In this document: piece by piece, positions 61,891 to 64,000 of the stretch
Layout of the letters: every line of letters starts with the position of its first letter
How positions within the stretch are numbered: position 1 is the stretch's first letter
Origin: Gavia stellata
Lineage: Eukaryota; Chordata; Aves; Gaviiformes; Gaviidae
DNA length: 64,000 nt
Direction of reading: 5' to 3'
Assembly: GCF_030936135.1 (NCBI RefSeq)
Contig: NC_082604.1
Coordinates: 3,665,001-3,729,000, forward strand
Program-made: the position numbers and the translations under genes
Notes under the pieces: model-generated
What the model was told of the DNA's origin: nothing
Seen by the model: only the letters and a program-made list of their open reading frames with translations
Databases searched by the model: none

Positions 61891-62210
61891 AGAATAGAAT
61901 ATTGCAGTTGGAAGGGACCTACAACGATAATGTTGTCTCAAACTGCCTGACCACTTCAGGGCTGACCCAAAAGTTAAAGCATGTTAAGGGCGTTGTCCAA
62001 ATGCCTCTTAAACACTGACAGGCCTGGGGCATTGACCACCTCTCTAGGAAGCCTGTTCCAGTGTCTGACCACCCTCTCGGTAAAGAAATGCTTCCTCATG
62101 TCCAGTCTGATCCTCCCCTGAGGCAGCTTTGAACCATTCCCACCTGTCCCATCACTGGGTAGCAGGGAGAAGAGATCAGCACCTCCCTCTCCATGTAAGG
62201 TAAAATGCAA
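61891..62210 (-). mobile_element. CR1 LINE fragment, 3' end
   Basis: On the minus strand a short frame ends in a typical CR1 ORF2 C-terminus, including [20 protein letters not shown] and PREVVNAP. About 80 bases of 3' UTR follow, finishing in CAACTGCAATATTCTATTCT, the usual bird CR1 tail. It is 5'-truncated to about 320 bp, as most avian CR1 copies are, and is an inactive non-LTR relic inside the EFHD1 intron. Confidence 0.9.
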
Positions 62211-63397
62211 TGCTCAGAGGGAATAAAGTACTATTTAAAAAGGATTGTGAAATATTTAAGAGGAGATTATTACTACTTCAGCACCATTACTCCAAGTGCT
62301 TTATTTCAAAGCCTGTATTGGGCCATTGCGGCATGCAGGAACTGCAGATCAAAGTACAGGTGCCTCTAGCATGTGGAGCAAGCTCAGGTACAGAGACCAT
62401 GTACAGGGAGGGCAGGTTTTCTTTCCAGCCTTTCTCAAGAAGCGTGAATGTTTAGAAACTGCTCTTTGATCCTTCAGGATTGGGATTTCTCATTGAACTA
62501 TCCTTTTTTTCCCTTCGGGTTTTTCAGGCAGCTGGGAGGTGACTTCAGAGTCAGTACAGGTGATGCAGTGCTTGGCATCTCCTTTCTCCTCCCTTCCTGA
62601 TCCCTCTTTCTTCTGTGGTGTAACTCCCCCAGCTATGCTGTGTAACACCAGTACAATGATTGTACTGGGGCAGTAACTGTGCATAACACACTTTTAGCTC
62701 TTAAGCGAGTCTGTTCAGCAAGTATTCCCACCTTCCCCCCAAACTTCTGCTCCTGCTTTCCTCCCCCAGTGCTTCGGCAGCCGGGCATGCTCTGCAGCCC
62801 AGGTGGAAGTGAGCCAGCATGGGAATCTGGGCACATCCTTGTTGCAGCAGATTTTGGCAGCCGCTGCCTCTGTCTCATCTGCTGCCAGGAACGCTGCTGC
62901 GGCGGCACTGTGAAGCGTTATCATGCCGGCCGTGGTGCTTGTATCTGCCTGCGGCATCCCAGCCGTCACAGGTGGGGACCTGCCATGGCTGTGGCACTGA
63001 CTTGCTGCTGGAGTTGCCTGCCTGTGATGCAAGAGCCCCTCTGTCCGTAATGTCTGCATGTCACTGGGGTGAGGCTTGGCTTGCGGCCCGGGGAGCTTTG
63101 AGCCTGAAGGAAGCAAAGCTCTGGTGTCATGGCAGGACAACGGGTGACGGCGGGGCTGGGAGAGCTGGGAAGGCAACCAAGTGCTGTGTACTCTTGCTGT
63201 GCCACTCCTGGAGTACAGGACAGGATGGGTCCCTGGGATGTGTTTAGGGACCAGACCTGCCATGGTGCCTTCCTCCAGCTCTGCCTGTGTTGCCCATGAG
63301 GGCTGACTGGTGTCCATCACCAGTACAGGGCTGCTGTGTAGGCAGTGAAATGGGTGAGAGTGGTATCGGGGGCTGGCTGGAGCCCTGGGCCCTGGAA

Positions 63398-63461
63398 GGG
63401 AGCTCTCAAAAGGCAGACAGTGAGGTTTTGGGAGCTCTCAAAAGGCAGACAGTGGGGTTTT
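63398..63461. repeat. 32-bp tandem duplication, two copies
   Basis: GGGAGCTCTCAAAAGGCAGA starts at 63398 and again at 63430. The two 32-bp units differ by one base (GTGAGG against GTGGGG). Confidence 0.9.
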
Positions 63462-64000
63462 TGGTGGGGCTGATGTGTGCCAGCAGCATCGACCGACGAA
63501 CGAGGTGCAGCCCATGCCATGCCCTGTTGCGCCGAGTGCCTGTGCCTGCAGACGGGCGGCGGGGAATGAATTGCGCTGTCTCTCATGCCCTATAAATATG
63601 CCTCTCCCTAAATAGTCTGGCTGTGTGGCTCCGTGGCAGCCGAGTGGCTGTACCCAGGTCCTAAAATACTCAGGCTGTTTTAGGAGGCGAGGGGGGTGGG
63701 GAGGGAATGCAGCAGTTTGCAGGGTGATGCTGTTGCTCTGCGGGGCTGGCACCAAGTGTCCGGGGGCTTCAGCGTCCCTCTGCCTGGCTGCCTCCAACTG
63801 TAAGGGACTGGTAACCTGATTTCAGGGTGCATCTCGGCACCAGCTGTACCCCGGCCCAGCATGCTCAACACCCATTGTGTGGCTGGTACAGCGTGCTGCT
63901 TGCCGCCACAGCCCGCCACTGGCAAGACCCCATTTCTCACAATCCTGGCTTTGTGCTGCCTCTCTGCAGGGATGAGGAGCGACGAGCCCTGAAGCTGTGC

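Larger units (their letters stand above)
58517..64000 (+). other. EFHD1 intron 1 (incomplete)
   Basis: At least 5.5 kb follow the exon 1 donor with no sequence matching the expected next exon (YDAGRDGFID). The region holds a CR1 fragment and a short tandem duplication. Otherwise it is unique, fairly GC-rich DNA with no gene I can support. Confidence 0.6.

Noticed and set aside
63970-64000. EFHD1 exon 2 after a CTCTGCAG acceptor at the window end.
   Set aside because: The phase fits, but the translation (DEERRALKLC) does not match the expected YDAGRDGFID. It may be chance or an alternative exon; too little is visible.

Overview
The window is avian nuclear DNA. The evidence is a CR1 LINE 3' end of the bird type, very compact GC-rich genes, and a vertebrate-type 5S rRNA. 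The species is not resolved. Three blocks can be read.

(1) Bases 1-11,044 are unique DNA. A CpG island (1-690) precedes an intact 282-codon reading frame (1007-1855, +) that I cannot name. About 5.6 kb follows with no recognisable gene. Then comes a complete, compact AIRE gene (7533-10626, +). I traced it as 12 exons whose splice phases all agree, giving 476 codons. The protein keeps the HSR/CARD region, a nuclear localisation signal, a SAND-like segment, a fully liganded PHD1 and the C-terminal LxxLL region. Its second PHD finger is strongly reduced.

(2) Bases 11,045 to about 56,345 are a 5S rDNA tandem array with both edges visible. It has 60 5S rRNA genes, all on the minus strand. Forty-four intervals are about 797 bp, fourteen are about 637 bp, and one at the AIRE edge is 326 bp. 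The spacer is built from related sub-repeats, and the three length classes fit gain or loss of whole sub-repeats between short direct repeats. Shared rare variants show larger duplications inside the array (offsets of about 12.12 kb and 4.46 kb) and a 1,434-bp long/short dimer. Between about 38.8 and 43.4 kb single-base indels cluster unusually, which suggests a poorly polished assembly segment. Four copies carry changes inside the 5S gene, two of them at the intermediate element of the internal promoter.

(3) Bases 56,345-64,000 are unique DNA with the CpG-island promoter and first coding exon of EFHD1 (58215-58516, +). The start of its long first intron follows, with a CR1 fragment and a small tandem duplication.

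AIRE (human 21q22.3) and EFHD1 (human 2q37) flank the 5S array here. AIRE and the array are transcribed towards each other. EFHD1 and the nearest 5S gene point away from each other.
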